From Chitinophagaceae bacterium IBVUCB1 (GTDB lineage: Bacteria > Bacteroidota > Bacteroidia > Chitinophagales > Chitinophagaceae), in contig NFUW01000001.1 of NCBI GenBank assembly GCA_002127285.1, positions 74,057-138,056 of the forward strand: DNA of 64,000 nt. The letters are read 5' to 3'. Below are positions 16,127-24,971 of this stretch, one piece after another. A program made the translations under genes and the position numbers. The notes under the pieces were generated by a model. It saw only the letters and a program-made list of their open reading frames with translations. It searched no databases and was not told the origin of the DNA. Each line of letters opens with the position of its first letter. Position 1 is the first letter of the stretch.

Positions 16127-18550
16127 ATGAAGAATTTTTTAGTCTTTTGTTGGGGAATATTATTGTGCCTGCAAGCATCGGCACAAACTAAAGTATCGGG
16201 CATTGTATTAGATGCAGAAACACATCGTCCCTTGCCTTTTGCCACTTTGCAGCAGGGCAATAGCAAGCAGGGTTTTATTGCCGACATCAACGGGCAGTTC
16301 AGCTTCAATATGCTATCGGGTGTTTATACCATCAAAGTATCTTATACCGGCTACAAGGGCATTACCATCAATGTGCAGCAAGCAGATACCATTTATCTGG
16401 AACCTGTATACAACCTTAAAGAAGAAGTAGTAGTGCGCCCGCCATACGAAAAGATAAAGCGCATCATTAACACCGCCATCCGAAACAAACCACAAAACAA
16501 TCCCGATAAATACGATGCATACCGCTACGATATTTACTATAAAATGCACGCGGATGTATTGCCTAATGATGAAGCACTAAAAGCTCGCTATGCCAAACAA
16601 AACAAGCTGCAGAAATACAACGACACCATAAGCAAACGTTTAGACACTGCACTTAAACAAAACCATATACTGTTTTCAGAAACATACAGCAGGGTTCATT
16701 TTGAGAGGCCCGGCAAAAGACAAGAAATTGTATTGGCATCCCGCTTTTCAGGTTTTAAGAAAACATTTTTCACCAATGTAGTAACAGGCGTATTGCCTTT
16801 TCATGCCTACGGCGATTTTATAAAACTCAATACCGTAGATTATATCAATCCATTAGCTAACGGCTGGCAATCTCGTTATCAGTTCGACCTGATGGATGAA
16901 GTGCTGGATGGTACGGATACGATTTTCATCCTAAGGTACAAAGCAAAAAAGGGAATCAGTTTCAAATCGCTGCAAGGAAACTTGTATATACATAGCAATG
17001 GTTATGCCATATCGCACATCACCGCGCAAACACCCGATACGGGCGATGGCAGGGTATTGAAAATGCAGCAGGTATATCGTTTTGTAAAAGGCAAATGGTT
17101 TCCGCGAGAGCTGAACTATAGTTTTATATTCACCAAATACCCTAGCCCCGAAATGGGCATGACACTATCGGGGCATTCTACTATAGACTCAGTATTTTAT
17201 GATGCCGGCGATGTGAAGTTTGACAAAGCACAGGCCGTGAAACTGCACGATTCTGTTGACCAGCGTACCGATAATGAATGGCAACGCTACCGCTTTGAAC
17301 CTGTAACACTGAAAGAGCAAAAGACCTATGTACTGGTAGATAGCATCATGCAAGAAACAGGCATCGGCAAATACCTTGAAAATGCTACCAACCTTGCCAT
17401 CGGGCGCATACCTGTATATTTTATGGATGTGGACCTTACGCGCCTGTTGGCTTTCAATACCTACGAGGGTACACGCCTTGGCTTAGGTGCATATACCAAC
17501 GACAAGATTTCAAAATACTTTTCCGTTGGTGGCTGGTTCGGCTATGGCTTCAGAGACAGAGTGTGGAAGTATGGCGCATCCGCACGTATTTTTCCCAATG
17601 GCAAAAAAGAACATTGGGTAGAACTGGCTTATCAAAACAACTATCGCAATACGGGTAATATCAACATACACCCAGAGATAGACAGGCGTGGGCTGCAAAA
17701 CTGGCTGCTGGTGCAGGTAGATAAAATAGAAGAATACAGAGCCACACTGCATGGCCGTTTCGGCTATTGGGAGATGGAGCTAAGCGGCAAGCAACAAAAT
17801 CTGCAACCACAATATTTTTATAACTTCAACGAAGCAGGCAGCCAACGTGGCAACTTCGATGTAACTGAAGTATCGCTGAATCTGCGCTATGCATTCAGAG
17901 AAAAACGCACACCTGTATATGGTTACTATCTGCCTGCGGGTACTAAATTCCCAATTGTATATCTGCAATTAACAGGTGGGCAGCTTAGCAGCGGCTCTTA
18001 TCTTACCAACTATACACGCGTATTGGCTGCGGTAGATTACAAAGTACACATCAACCGTTGGGGTACAGACAACATCAGGCTGATGGGCGGCATGATACAG
18101 GCCGAAAATGGCAATGCACTGCCACGTTCTTTATTATTGGCTGGCAATGGCTACCGCTTCAACAATGAGTATCAGATATACGCTTGGGGCGGCTTTATGA
18201 CAATGCTGCCTTTTACTTACTTCAGCGATGCGTTTGGCTCTGTATTATACCGCCACGATTTTGACAGGTATTTTTATAACCACAAATACAGCAAGCCATC
18301 GCTAAGTGTGGCGCACAACCTGTTATATGGCAGCCTCTCTGCACGTAGCGCATTAGCAGACGGTAATATCAGCACACCCAGCAACGGCTACCACGAATCG
18401 GGTTTGATAATAAACAACCTTATACGCCTCAACTACCTCAACATCGCCCACTTCAACATCAATATTGGTGGCTTCTATCATTGGGCAAATGCGCCCTTTG
18501 ATTGGGGCAGGCATGGCAGATGGGTAATCGGTTCATCTATCAGCTTCTGA
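16127..18550 (+). CDS. DUF5686 family outer-membrane protein with carboxypeptidase-like regulatory domain
   Basis: 807 residues from Met at 16127; Met codons at 16103, 16112 and 16121 are also in frame, but this one gives a clean signal peptide ending LQASAQ. Residues ~22-105 form a CarboxypepD_reg-like beta sandwich (VSGIVLDAETHRPLPFAT). A helical segment follows (EKIKRIINTAIRNKPQNNP), then a long region ending in a predicted beta barrel, with the terminal aromatic FxxxSISF. This is the DUF5686 architecture of Bacteroidota, presumed outer membrane; transported substrate unknown. Confidence 0.83.
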   Translation: MKNFLVFCWGILLCLQASAQTKVSGIVLDAETHRPLPFATLQQGNSKQGFIADINGQFSFNMLSGVYTIKVSYTGYKGITINVQQADTIYLEPVYNLKEEVVVRPPYEKIKRIINTAIRNKPQNNPDKYDAYRYDIYYKMHADVLPNDEALKARYAKQNKLQKYNDTISKRLDTALKQNHILFSETYSRVHFERPGKRQEIVLASRFSGFKKTFFTNVVTGVLPFHAYGDFIKLNTVDYINPLANGWQSRYQFDLMDEVLDGTDTIFILRYKAKKGISFKSLQGNLYIHSNGYAISHITAQTPDTGDGRVLKMQQVYRFVKGKWFPRELNYSFIFTKYPSPEMGMTLSGHSTIDSVFYDAGDVKFDKAQAVKLHDSVDQRTDNEWQRYRFEPVTLKEQKTYVLVDSIMQETGIGKYLENATNLAIGRIPVYFMDVDLTRLLAFNTYEGTRLGLGAYTNDKISKYFSVGGWFGYGFRDRVWKYGASARIFPNGKKEHWVELAYQNNYRNTGNINIHPEIDRRGLQNWLLVQVDKIEEYRATLHGRFGYWEMELSGKQQNLQPQYFYNFNEAGSQRGNFDVTEVSLNLRYAFREKRTPVYGYYLPAGTKFPIVYLQLTGGQLSSGSYLTNYTRVLAAVDYKVHINRWGTDNIRLMGGMIQAENGNALPRSLLLAGNGYRFNNEYQIYAWGGFMTMLPFTYFSDAFGSVLYRHDFDRYFYNHKYSKPSLSVAHNLLYGSLSARSALADGNISTPSNGYHESGLIINNLIRLNYLNIAHFNINIGGFYHWANAPFDWGRHGRWVIGSSISF

Positions 18551-18557
18551 TAAATAT

Positions 18558-18590
18558 AAAACGCCCCTGCATTTACAGGGGCATTTTATA
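18558..18590. terminator. Bidirectional terminator
   Basis: A GCCCCTG / CAGGGGC stem (18563-18569 and 18576-18582), with A-rich left and T-rich right flanks, lies between the convergent DUF5686 and guaB genes. Confidence 0.8.
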
Positions 18591-18609
18591 TTATATAGTA
18601 AGCATTTAT

Positions 18610-20079
18610 TTACCTGCTATAGTTAGGTGCTTCTTTGGTTATCACAATATCGTGAGGGTGGCTCTCTGCCATACTCGCCGATGTGATGCGGATAAACTGC
18701 GCTTCGTCTTGCAGTGTTTTAATATCTTTTGCACCGCAGTAACCCATACCTGCACGCAGGCCACCTACAAACTGCTGCACTACTTCATTCAGTGAGCCTT
18801 TGTATGGCACACGTCCTACAATGCCTTCAGGCACCAGCTTCTTGATGTCTGCTTCCATATCCTGAAAATAGCGGTCTTTAGAACCTTCCTGCATCGCTTC
18901 TACACTACCCATCCCGCGATACGATTTGAACTTACGTCCTTCGTAAATAATTGTTTCGCCGGGGCTTTCTTCCGTACCTGCAAATATAGAACCCGCCATC
19001 ACACACGATGCACCTGCTACAATGGCTTTTACCATATCGCCTGTATAGCGTATGCCACCATCGGCAATAACTGGTATACCGCGTTTCTTTAAAGCAGATA
19101 CCGCTTCCATTATAGCCGTAAGCTGCGGTGCGCCTGCACCTGTTACCACACGGGTAGTACAGATAGAGCCCGGTCCTACGCCTACTTTCACCGCATCTGC
19201 ACCAGCATCTGCTAATGCCTTTGCACCTGCAGAGGTAGCAATATTACCTGCTATTACTGGCAATCCTTTAAATGTTTTCTTTACCAGCTTCACCATATCC
19301 ACCACACCTTTGGAGTGTCCGTGTGCGCTGTCAAGCGTTATTACGTCCACACCTGCTGCTTTCAATGCTTCTACACGTTGCAGTGTATCGGCAGTAATAC
19401 CTACCGCAGCACCTGCAAGCAAACGCCCCATGCTGTCTTTTGCACTGTTTGGGTGGCTCTTTATTTGCATCGTATCGCGGAAGGTGATTAAACCTATCAG
19501 CTTGCCTTTCTTATCTACTATCGGCAGTTTTTCAATCTTGTATTGCTCTAGTATCAGTTCTGCTTTCGCCATGCTGGTACCTACGGCGGCGGTTACCAGA
19601 TTGTCTTTCGTCATCACCTCGCTCACTTTCTTTTTGGTGTTACGCTCAAAGCGCATATCGCGGTTGGTAAGGATGCCTACAAGCAAGTGGTTTTTATCTA
19701 CGATGGGTATGCCGCCTATTTTATTATCGCGCATCAGCTTTTGTGCTTCGGCAACGGTAGCATCGGGGGTAAGTGTGATGGGGTCAACAATCAGGCCGCT
19801 CTCGCTGCGCTTTACTTTGCGCACCTGCTCTGCCTGTCGCTCTATGCTCATGTTTTTGTGCAGCATACCAATGCCGCCTTCGCGCGCCAGTGCAATGGCC
19901 AATGTAGCTTCCGTAACGGTATCCATAGCAGCAGATACCATCGGAATGTTCAGCTTAATGTCTTTTGTCAGTTGAGTAACGGTACTTACTTCGCGAGGCA
20001 GTACTTCGGAGTAAGCCGGCACAAGGAGTACGTCGTCAAACGTAAGACCTTCGCCGTAGAACTTGGATTTTATTGCCAT
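18610..20079 (-). CDS. guaB: Inosine-5'-monophosphate dehydrogenase
   Basis: 489 residues from the ATG at 20079. It oxidises IMP to XMP with NAD+, the committed step to GMP. The N-terminus [20 protein letters not shown] is typical. The two-CBS Bateman module spans about residues 90-205 and the catalytic Cys lies in [11 protein letters not shown]. Phosphate-binding loops are [11 protein letters not shown] and the flap [20 protein letters not shown] element ends 3 bp before the ATG, so the mRNA is probably leaderless. guaA is not adjacent. Confidence 0.96.
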   Translation of the reverse strand: MAIKSKFYGEGLTFDDVLLVPAYSEVLPREVSTVTQLTKDIKLNIPMVSAAMDTVTEATLAIALAREGGIGMLHKNMSIERQAEQVRKVKRSESGLIVDPITLTPDATVAEAQKLMRDNKIGGIPIVDKNHLLVGILTNRDMRFERNTKKKVSEVMTKDNLVTAAVGTSMAKAELILEQYKIEKLPIVDKKGKLIGLITFRDTMQIKSHPNSAKDSMGRLLAGAAVGITADTLQRVEALKAAGVDVITLDSAHGHSKGVVDMVKLVKKTFKGLPVIAGNIATSAGAKALADAGADAVKVGVGPGSICTTRVVTGAGAPQLTAIMEAVSALKKRGIPVIADGGIRYTGDMVKAIVAGASCVMAGSIFAGTEESPGETIIYEGRKFKSYRGMGSVEAMQEGSKDRYFQDMEADIKKLVPEGIVGRVPYKGSLNEVVQQFVGGLRAGMGYCGAKDIKTLQDEAQFIRITSASMAESHPHDIVITKEAPNYSR

Positions 20080-20082
20080 GTG

Positions 20083-20090
20083 CAAAGGTA
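20083..20090 (-). promoter_or_regulatory. -7 promoter element of guaB (leaderless)
   Basis: TACCTTTG on the minus strand ends 3 bp before the guaB ATG. Transcription would start at or next to the start codon. Confidence 0.55.
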
Positions 20091-20123
20091 CTGTAAGAAT
20101 TTGAATTTTTAAAACGCTTGATT

Positions 20124-20204
20124 GATTAGCTGATTGAGGTCCGTATGGATTGATTTAAAGTTAAAACGAGGTGATTTATCAGCTAATCGGCATATCAGCT
20201 AATC
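20124..20204. repeat. Three copies of an 11-bp motif between guaB and the CoA ligase
   Basis: ATCAGCTAATC occurs at 20178-20188 and 20194-20204, and inverted (GATTAGCTGAT) at 20124-20134. The following ~40 bp continue as degenerate ATCA-type repeats. The DNA fills the divergent promoter gap; function unknown. Confidence 0.7.
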
Positions 20205-20263
20205 ATCAAATTATCACATTATCAAATCATCACATCAAAAAATTGTATTTTTCACCCCGAATC

Positions 20264-21568
20264 ATGATACAACAGCCGCATTTAGCATTTGAACCCCGCA
20301 GCAAGCAGGAAGCATGGCAATCACAAGCCCTTACAGCACTGTTGCAGTATGTACAAGCCAAATCGCCTTTTTATCAGCGATTGTTTGCAGAACACAATAT
20401 CAATATAGCCAATATCAAGGGTGTGGGCGATATGGGCTTTCTGCCCACTACCACCAAAAGCGATATGCAAGAGCACAACTGGGATTTTCTTTGTGTGCCC
20501 TCTACTGCTGTAAAAGAATATACCGCTACATCGGGCACATTGGGCAGGCCTGTTACCATAGCCCTTACTGCCAATGATTTGGAACGCCTTGCCTACAACG
20601 AGCAGCAATCTTTCCTCACCGCCGATGGCAAGCCCGAAGACTGTTACCAACTCATGCTCACGCTCGACCGCCAGTTTATGGCGGGCATAGCCTATTATCA
20701 GGGCATCCGCAAGCTGGGTGGTGCGCTCGTGCGTACAGGGCCGGGGCTACCTGCCATGCAGTGGGATACCATCTTTCGCTTGCAGAGCAATAGCATCGTA
20801 GCCGTACCGTCTTTCATGCTCAAGATGATAGAGTATGCACAGGAACATCAGATTGACCTGAAACACACCCCTGTAAAAAAAGCCATCTGCATAGGCGAGA
20901 GCCTGCGTGCTGCCGATTTTGAACTGAATGTACTGGGGCAAAAGATTTATGACGATTGGCCTATCAAATTTTACAGCACCTATGCATCTACCGAAATGCA
21001 AACCGCCTTTACCGAATGCAGCGCGGGCATGGGTGGCCACGAAATACCCGACCTGATAATACTTGAAATACTGGACGACCACGGCAACCCGCTACCCGCA
21101 GGGCAGTATGGCGAGGTAACCATCACCACGCTGGGCGTAGAGGGCATGCCACTGATACGCTACCGCACGGGCGATATATGCACCTACTACGAAACGCAAT
21201 GCAGTTGCGGCAGGTATAGCCGCAGGCTGAGCCCCGTGCTGGGGCGCAAGCAGCAGATGATAAAATACAAAGGCACTACACTCTACCCCCCTGCCGTGTT
21301 CGATATACTGAATAACATACCATTCATCAAAGAGTATGTAGTAGAAGTGTTTACCAATGAACTGGGTACGGACGAATTGCGCATACACATCAACAGCCCG
21401 CTACCCGTAGACGATTGCGAAGCAAAGCTGAAACCCCTGCTGCAATCGAGGCTGCGCGTAGCACCCTTGCTGCACTTCCATAGTGGTAGCGAAATGCAGC
21501 AAATGCAATTCCCCCCCAACAGCCGCAAGCAGGTAAAGTTTTTGGATAATAGGAAGAGTGAGGTGTAA
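20264..21568 (+). CDS. Phenylacetate-CoA ligase-like adenylate-forming enzyme
   Basis: 434 residues from the ATG at 20264; the frame extends further upstream, but through the repeat-filled promoter region. PaaK-type features are the AMP-binding loop TATSGTLGRPV, the motif YSTYASTEMQTAFTEC, LIRYRTGDI, and the C-terminal GRKQQMIKYKGTTLYPPAVFD. It activates an acid as an acyl-adenylate and transfers it to CoA. No other phenylacetate-catabolism gene is present, and related free-standing enzymes in Bacteroidota act in aryl-polyene or other lipid pathways, so the acid is not known. Confidence 0.82.
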   Translation: MIQQPHLAFEPRSKQEAWQSQALTALLQYVQAKSPFYQRLFAEHNINIANIKGVGDMGFLPTTTKSDMQEHNWDFLCVPSTAVKEYTATSGTLGRPVTIALTANDLERLAYNEQQSFLTADGKPEDCYQLMLTLDRQFMAGIAYYQGIRKLGGALVRTGPGLPAMQWDTIFRLQSNSIVAVPSFMLKMIEYAQEHQIDLKHTPVKKAICIGESLRAADFELNVLGQKIYDDWPIKFYSTYASTEMQTAFTECSAGMGGHEIPDLIILEILDDHGNPLPAGQYGEVTITTLGVEGMPLIRYRTGDICTYYETQCSCGRYSRRLSPVLGRKQQMIKYKGTTLYPPAVFDILNNIPFIKEYVVEVFTNELGTDELRIHINSPLPVDDCEAKLKPLLQSRLRVAPLLHFHSGSEMQQMQFPPNSRKQVKFLDNRKSEV

Positions 21569-21755
21569 CGGTATGAATATTTTTTACAAGATACTCAAAA
21601 AGTTATGTGTAAATACTAGCAACTAACCATCTGACAAATATCATAATTGTACCTTTATGTATACACAAAGGAGATAAGTTAGTAGTAATCGCCATTTGAC
21701 AAATTGTTCTTTAAATAAACTAACTTCTTAATAATATACTACTAGAAAAAACATA

Positions 21756-21965
21756 ATGATACATTCAGAAAGAAGCGAAAATCCAACTTTAAGGATCGAA
21801 ACAATTGGAGTTGTAATTACTGATGACCGATGGGTTGATGAAGGAAGATACTGTATAGCATTTTCAATGCTGGGCGGTGGTAAAAAATATTGGGACTATT
21901 TTTCTAAAGAACAAAGAGATAGAGAGTATGAAAGAGTAAAAAAAGAAATTAATACAGCAAGATAG
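21756..21965 (+). CDS. Hypothetical protein, 69 aa
   Basis: A short frame with an ATG and low GC, in an AT-rich gap of more than 800 bp. The composition looks like a real small protein: charged, ending DREYERVKKEINTAR, no signal peptide or membrane helix. I do not recognise it. Its codon use is more AT-rich than that of the neighbours, so it may be a recent arrival. It is immediately followed by the inverted-repeat element at 21979. Confidence 0.4.
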   Translation: MIHSERSENPTLRIETIGVVITDDRWVDEGRYCIAFSMLGGGKKYWDYFSKEQRDREYERVKKEINTAR

Positions 21966-21978
21966 TTATATACCCCGC

Positions 21979-22138
21979 GTTTTGCGTAGTTTCTGACTAC
22001 GTCGTACTGGTAGCAAATCTCTTGATTTGCGAATACGTGTTGGGGATATGAAAAACACCGAATACTATATAGTACAGTTTTTTGAAAAACAAGAGATTTG
22101 TATCAGAAAACGACATAGTAAAAACTACGCCTAAAATT
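21979..22138. mobile_element. MITE-like element with long imperfect terminal inverted repeats
   Basis: The outer left arm (21980-22004, TTTTGCGTAGTTT then ACTACGTCG) pairs imperfectly with the right arm (22111-22136, CGACATAGTAAAAACTACGC and flank). The inner sequence CAAATCTCTTG (22014-22024) is repeated inverted as CAAGAGATTTG (22090-22100). The left side also forms its own hairpin GCAAAT-CTCTTG-ATTTGC. There is no coding capacity over ~160 bp. It could be a non-autonomous transposable element or a structured RNA. Confidence 0.55.
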
Positions 22139-22183
22139 TAGTATGTTCAAGCAAAGAAACTTGAACGGGAAGCATAGCTTATT

Positions 22184-22308
22184 AATTCCTCCTTTGAAGG
22201 AGGTGTCCCGCAGGGACGGAGGATGTGTACTTGTGCTGTTTGTCTTCGCTTGTTCACATCCCTCTGATACTGCTGCACGCAGTATCGTCTCCCTTCTAAG
22301 GGAGAATT
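22184..22308. repeat. REPIN-like compound inverted repeat with four hairpins
   Basis: Four perfect hairpins lie in symmetric order: CCTCCTT/AAGGAGG (22188-22203), GTCCC/GGGAC (22205-22217), GATACTGC/GCAGTATC (22266-22286) and CTCCCTT/AAGGGAG (22289-22304). An inverted pair, GGAGGATGTG (22218-22227) and CACATCCCTC (22255-22264), encloses the centre. The left and right halves are inverted copies of the same plan, as in REPINs mobilised by RAYT transposases. The open frame that crosses it is not a gene. Confidence 0.6.
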
Positions 22309-22384
22309 TCTTACATCCTTATAACCCCATAAATAAAATTGTATCTCCAAACTTTGACATTTCATTTTTCAGGCGTACTTTTGT

Positions 22385-22402
22385 GGAGTGATTAGTCAAT
22401 CT
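22385..22402. promoter_or_regulatory. Candidate TetR operator 1, in front of the tetR-like gene
   Basis: GGAGTGATTAGTCAATCT fits the palindrome AGAnTGAnnnnTCAnTCT in its core and right half, and ends 5 bp before the regulator's ATG. It matches the site at 22986-23003 in most positions, which suggests autoregulation. Confidence 0.5.
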
Positions 22403-22407
22403 GAATA

Positions 22408-22965
22408 ATGGACAAGCAAAAAGAAATACTGAACGCCGCGCTCAAACTCTTTACTGAGTATGGCTTTCATGGCACGCCTACCAGCAAGATAGCGCAAGCG
22501 GCGGGTGTGGCAAACGGTACGCTGTTCCATTATTACCCTACCAAAGACGAACTGATTATAGCCTTGTATGCAGACATCAAACAACGCCTCGGCTTTTGCG
22601 TAATGCAGGGCGTTGTGCAGACGGATAGCGTGTACCAGCAAGCAAAAAAATTCTATACCGCCGCCCTGCAATGGGGTATTGAAAACAGCCTCGAGTTTCG
22701 ATATGTGCAGCAGTTTACCAGTTCGCCCTACGCAGCCATGCTGCCCGAAGAACTGAAAGAACAGAACAATATCACCATCAACCTCATCAAGCAGGGCATC
22801 AAAGAGAAAACCATCAAAGTAATACCTGCCGAGTATGCAATGGCACTCATCAGCAGTCATCTCTACGGTGTCAATCAATACATCAACGAACACAAAATGA
22901 GTGCTGCCAAACAAAAGCAATTCGTCGCTGAATCTTTTGAATTGATTTGGAAAATGATAACCTGA
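22408..22965 (+). CDS. TetR/AcrR-family transcriptional regulator
   Basis: 185 residues. The N-terminal helix-turn-helix reads ILNAALKLFTEYGFHGTPTS then KIAQAAGVANGTLFHYYPTK, a textbook TetR domain. The C-terminal ligand-binding domain is helical, with no recognisable specificity. It lies upstream of, and on the same strand as, an SDR and an MBL-fold gene. Two copies of one palindrome, in front of it and in front of the SDR gene, make autoregulation and control of the downstream genes likely. The inducer is unknown, perhaps a lipophilic or carbonyl compound. Confidence 0.92.
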   Translation: MDKQKEILNAALKLFTEYGFHGTPTSKIAQAAGVANGTLFHYYPTKDELIIALYADIKQRLGFCVMQGVVQTDSVYQQAKKFYTAALQWGIENSLEFRYVQQFTSSPYAAMLPEELKEQNNITINLIKQGIKEKTIKVIPAEYAMALISSHLYGVNQYINEHKMSAAKQKQFVAESFELIWKMIT

Positions 22966-22985
22966 TATTTTTTTGTCCGTTTTAT

Positions 22986-23003
22986 AGACTGACTGCTCAA
23001 TCT
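22986..23003. promoter_or_regulatory. Candidate TetR operator 2, in front of the SDR gene
   Basis: AGACTGACTGCTCAATCT is an 18-bp near-palindrome (AGAnTGAnnnnTCAnTCT) 26 bp before the SDR start. The same core lies at 22385-22402 before the TetR-type gene. Confidence 0.55.
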
Positions 23004-23028
23004 AATAAAATTAAAAACAATCATAGTG

Positions 23029-23847
23029 ATGAAAAATAAAGTAGTATTAATAACAGGTGCCTCATCGGGCATAGGTAAAGAAACAGCCAAAATGCTGGCT
23101 CAGCAAGGCTATACGGTATATGGAACCGCCCGCCGTACAGATAAGATGAAGGATTTGGAGCAATATGGCGTAAAGCTATTGGCAATGGATGTTACAGATG
23201 ACGCGGCTATGGTAGCTGCCGTCAACACCATCATCGCAGCACATGGCACTATTGATATATTGGTAAACAATGCAGGCTACGGCTCTTACGGCGCGTTGGA
23301 AGATGTGCCACTCAGCGAGGCGCGTTATCAGTTCGAGGTCAACATATTCGGCCTCGCTAGGCTCACGCAGTTGGTACTGCCTTATATGCGCCAACAGCGT
23401 TCGGGGCGCATCATCAATATATCGTCTATGGGTGGCAAGATAGGCGAGCCGCATGGCGCATGGTATCACGCTACCAAATTCGCGTTAGAGGGCCTCAGCG
23501 ATAGCCTGCGTATGGAACTGAAGCAATTTAATGTAGATGTGGTGGTGATACAGCCCGGTGCTATCAAAACCGAATGGAATACCATTGCCAGAGAAAACCT
23601 GATGAAGGTATCCGGCAATACGGCTTATAAAGAGCTTGCCACCAAACACTTTCGTATGCTGGAGCGTGCCGATGGCAAAATGGGTTCTGAACCTATTGTA
23701 ATAGCCAGCACCATTGCCAAAGCGGTGAATGCAAGAAAACCTAAAACAAGGTATGTGGCAGGTGCTACGGCAAAGCCTGTATTGCTGGCACGCGCGCTGA
23801 TGAGCGACCGTATGTTTGACGCGCTGATGCTAAGCCAAATGAAATAA
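23029..23847 (+). CDS. Short-chain dehydrogenase/reductase
   Basis: 272 residues from the ATG at 23029 (a GTG precedes it directly). Classical SDR: the cofactor loop is TGASSGIGKE, followed by VNNAGYG, the catalytic Ser in NISSMGGKIG, and Tyr-Lys as WYHATKFA. Tyr of the usual YxxxK appears as YHATK, so the triad is intact. NADP preference is suggested by the basic residues in TARRTDKM. The substrate is unknown. It is preceded by a candidate TetR operator and followed 2 bp later by the MBL gene. Confidence 0.9.
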   Translation: MKNKVVLITGASSGIGKETAKMLAQQGYTVYGTARRTDKMKDLEQYGVKLLAMDVTDDAAMVAAVNTIIAAHGTIDILVNNAGYGSYGALEDVPLSEARYQFEVNIFGLARLTQLVLPYMRQQRSGRIINISSMGGKIGEPHGAWYHATKFALEGLSDSLRMELKQFNVDVVVIQPGAIKTEWNTIARENLMKVSGNTAYKELATKHFRMLERADGKMGSEPIVIASTIAKAVNARKPKTRYVAGATAKPVLLARALMSDRMFDALMLSQMK

Positions 23848-23849
23848 AG

Positions 23850-24965
23850 ATGAAAGCGCTGAAAAGGTTGGCGTACATCGTCGTCACCATAGTATTTATC
23901 ATAACTTCAGTAACCATATTATATATGCAAAAAGCAACATTCGGCAAAACACCTGCAGGTGCCCGCCTCGAAAGGATAAAGCAATCGCCCAACTACCGCG
24001 ATGGCAAGTTTCAGAACCTGAGCCATACGCCCGACCTTGCGGAAGGCGTATCGTACTACAGGGTGATGAAGGATTTCCTTTTTGATAAAGACAAACGCAA
24101 TACACCTGCAGATGTGATTCCATCACAAAAAACAGATTTGCACACCTTGCCGATTGATAGTAATGTGTTGGTATGGTTTGGCCATTCGTCTTACTACATC
24201 CAACTCGATGGTAAGCGCATATTGGTAGATCCTGTATTCAGCGGCAGCGCATCGCCTTTACGCTTTACCACCAAAAGCTTTAAGGGTAGCGACGCATATA
24301 CGGTAGATGATTTTCCTCATATAGATTACCTGTTCATCACTCACGACCATTACGACCATCTGGATTATGAAACCATCATGCAGCTAAAGCCGAAATTAGG
24401 TAAGATAATCATGGGCTTAGGCGTGGGTGCGCACTTCGAGCATTGGGGTTTTAATGCAGATAAACTGATAGAGCGCGACTGGAACGAAACCATCGTATTA
24501 GACGATAGCTTTACCATACATACCACCCCTGCAAGGCATTTTTCGGGCAGGGGCTTTAAGCGAAATCAATCGTTGTGGATGTCTTATGTATTGCAAAGCC
24601 CGAGTATGAAGTTATTTCTCGGTGGCGATTCCGGCTATGATACACATTTCAAAACCATCGGTGATACTTTCGGGCCATTCGACCTTGCCATACTGGAGTG
24701 CGGACAATACAATGCTTACTGGAAGTATATACACATGATGCCTGAACAAACAGCGCAGGCAGCCATAGACTTGCATGCCGGCAGGCTGATGCCCGTTCAC
24801 TGGTCAAAATTCAGCCTCTCACTCCATGCGTGGGACGAACCCATAAACAGGGTAACAACCGCTGCTACGGCAAAAGACTTACCCATCGTTACAACCATGA
24901 TAGGGCAGCCTATCAACCTAAACGACATGAGCAGTGGTAATACATGGTGGCTTGGAGTGAAGTAG
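23850..24965 (+). CDS. MBL-fold metallo-hydrolase, membrane-anchored (NAPE-PLD/UlaG-like)
   Basis: 371 residues. An N-terminal membrane helix (residues ~6-26) is followed by a metallo-beta-lactamase fold with THDHYDHLD, the key HxHxDH metal motif, then ARHFSGRG, GGDSGYD and the final VHWSKF. The early region LVWFGHSSYYIQLDGKRILV then DPVF is typical of NAPE-PLD-like and UlaG-like lactonases and phospholipases. Substrate unknown. It starts 2 bp after the SDR stop, so it is the last gene of the TetR-SDR-MBL operon and is probably derepressed together with it. Confidence 0.88.
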   Translation: MKALKRLAYIVVTIVFIITSVTILYMQKATFGKTPAGARLERIKQSPNYRDGKFQNLSHTPDLAEGVSYYRVMKDFLFDKDKRNTPADVIPSQKTDLHTLPIDSNVLVWFGHSSYYIQLDGKRILVDPVFSGSASPLRFTTKSFKGSDAYTVDDFPHIDYLFITHDHYDHLDYETIMQLKPKLGKIIMGLGVGAHFEHWGFNADKLIERDWNETIVLDDSFTIHTTPARHFSGRGFKRNQSLWMSYVLQSPSMKLFLGGDSGYDTHFKTIGDTFGPFDLAILECGQYNAYWKYIHMMPEQTAQAAIDLHAGRLMPVHWSKFSLSLHAWDEPINRVTTAATAKDLPIVTTMIGQPINLNDMSSGNTWWLGVK

Positions 24966-24971
24966 GCGACG

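Noticed and set aside
19052-19975. 307-residue plus-strand open frame opposite guaB
   Set aside because: Low-complexity Ser/Pro/Ala translation typical of an antisense shadow.
22143-22391. 82-residue plus-strand open frame
   Set aside because: It is made almost wholly of the four-hairpin repeat element; not a protein.
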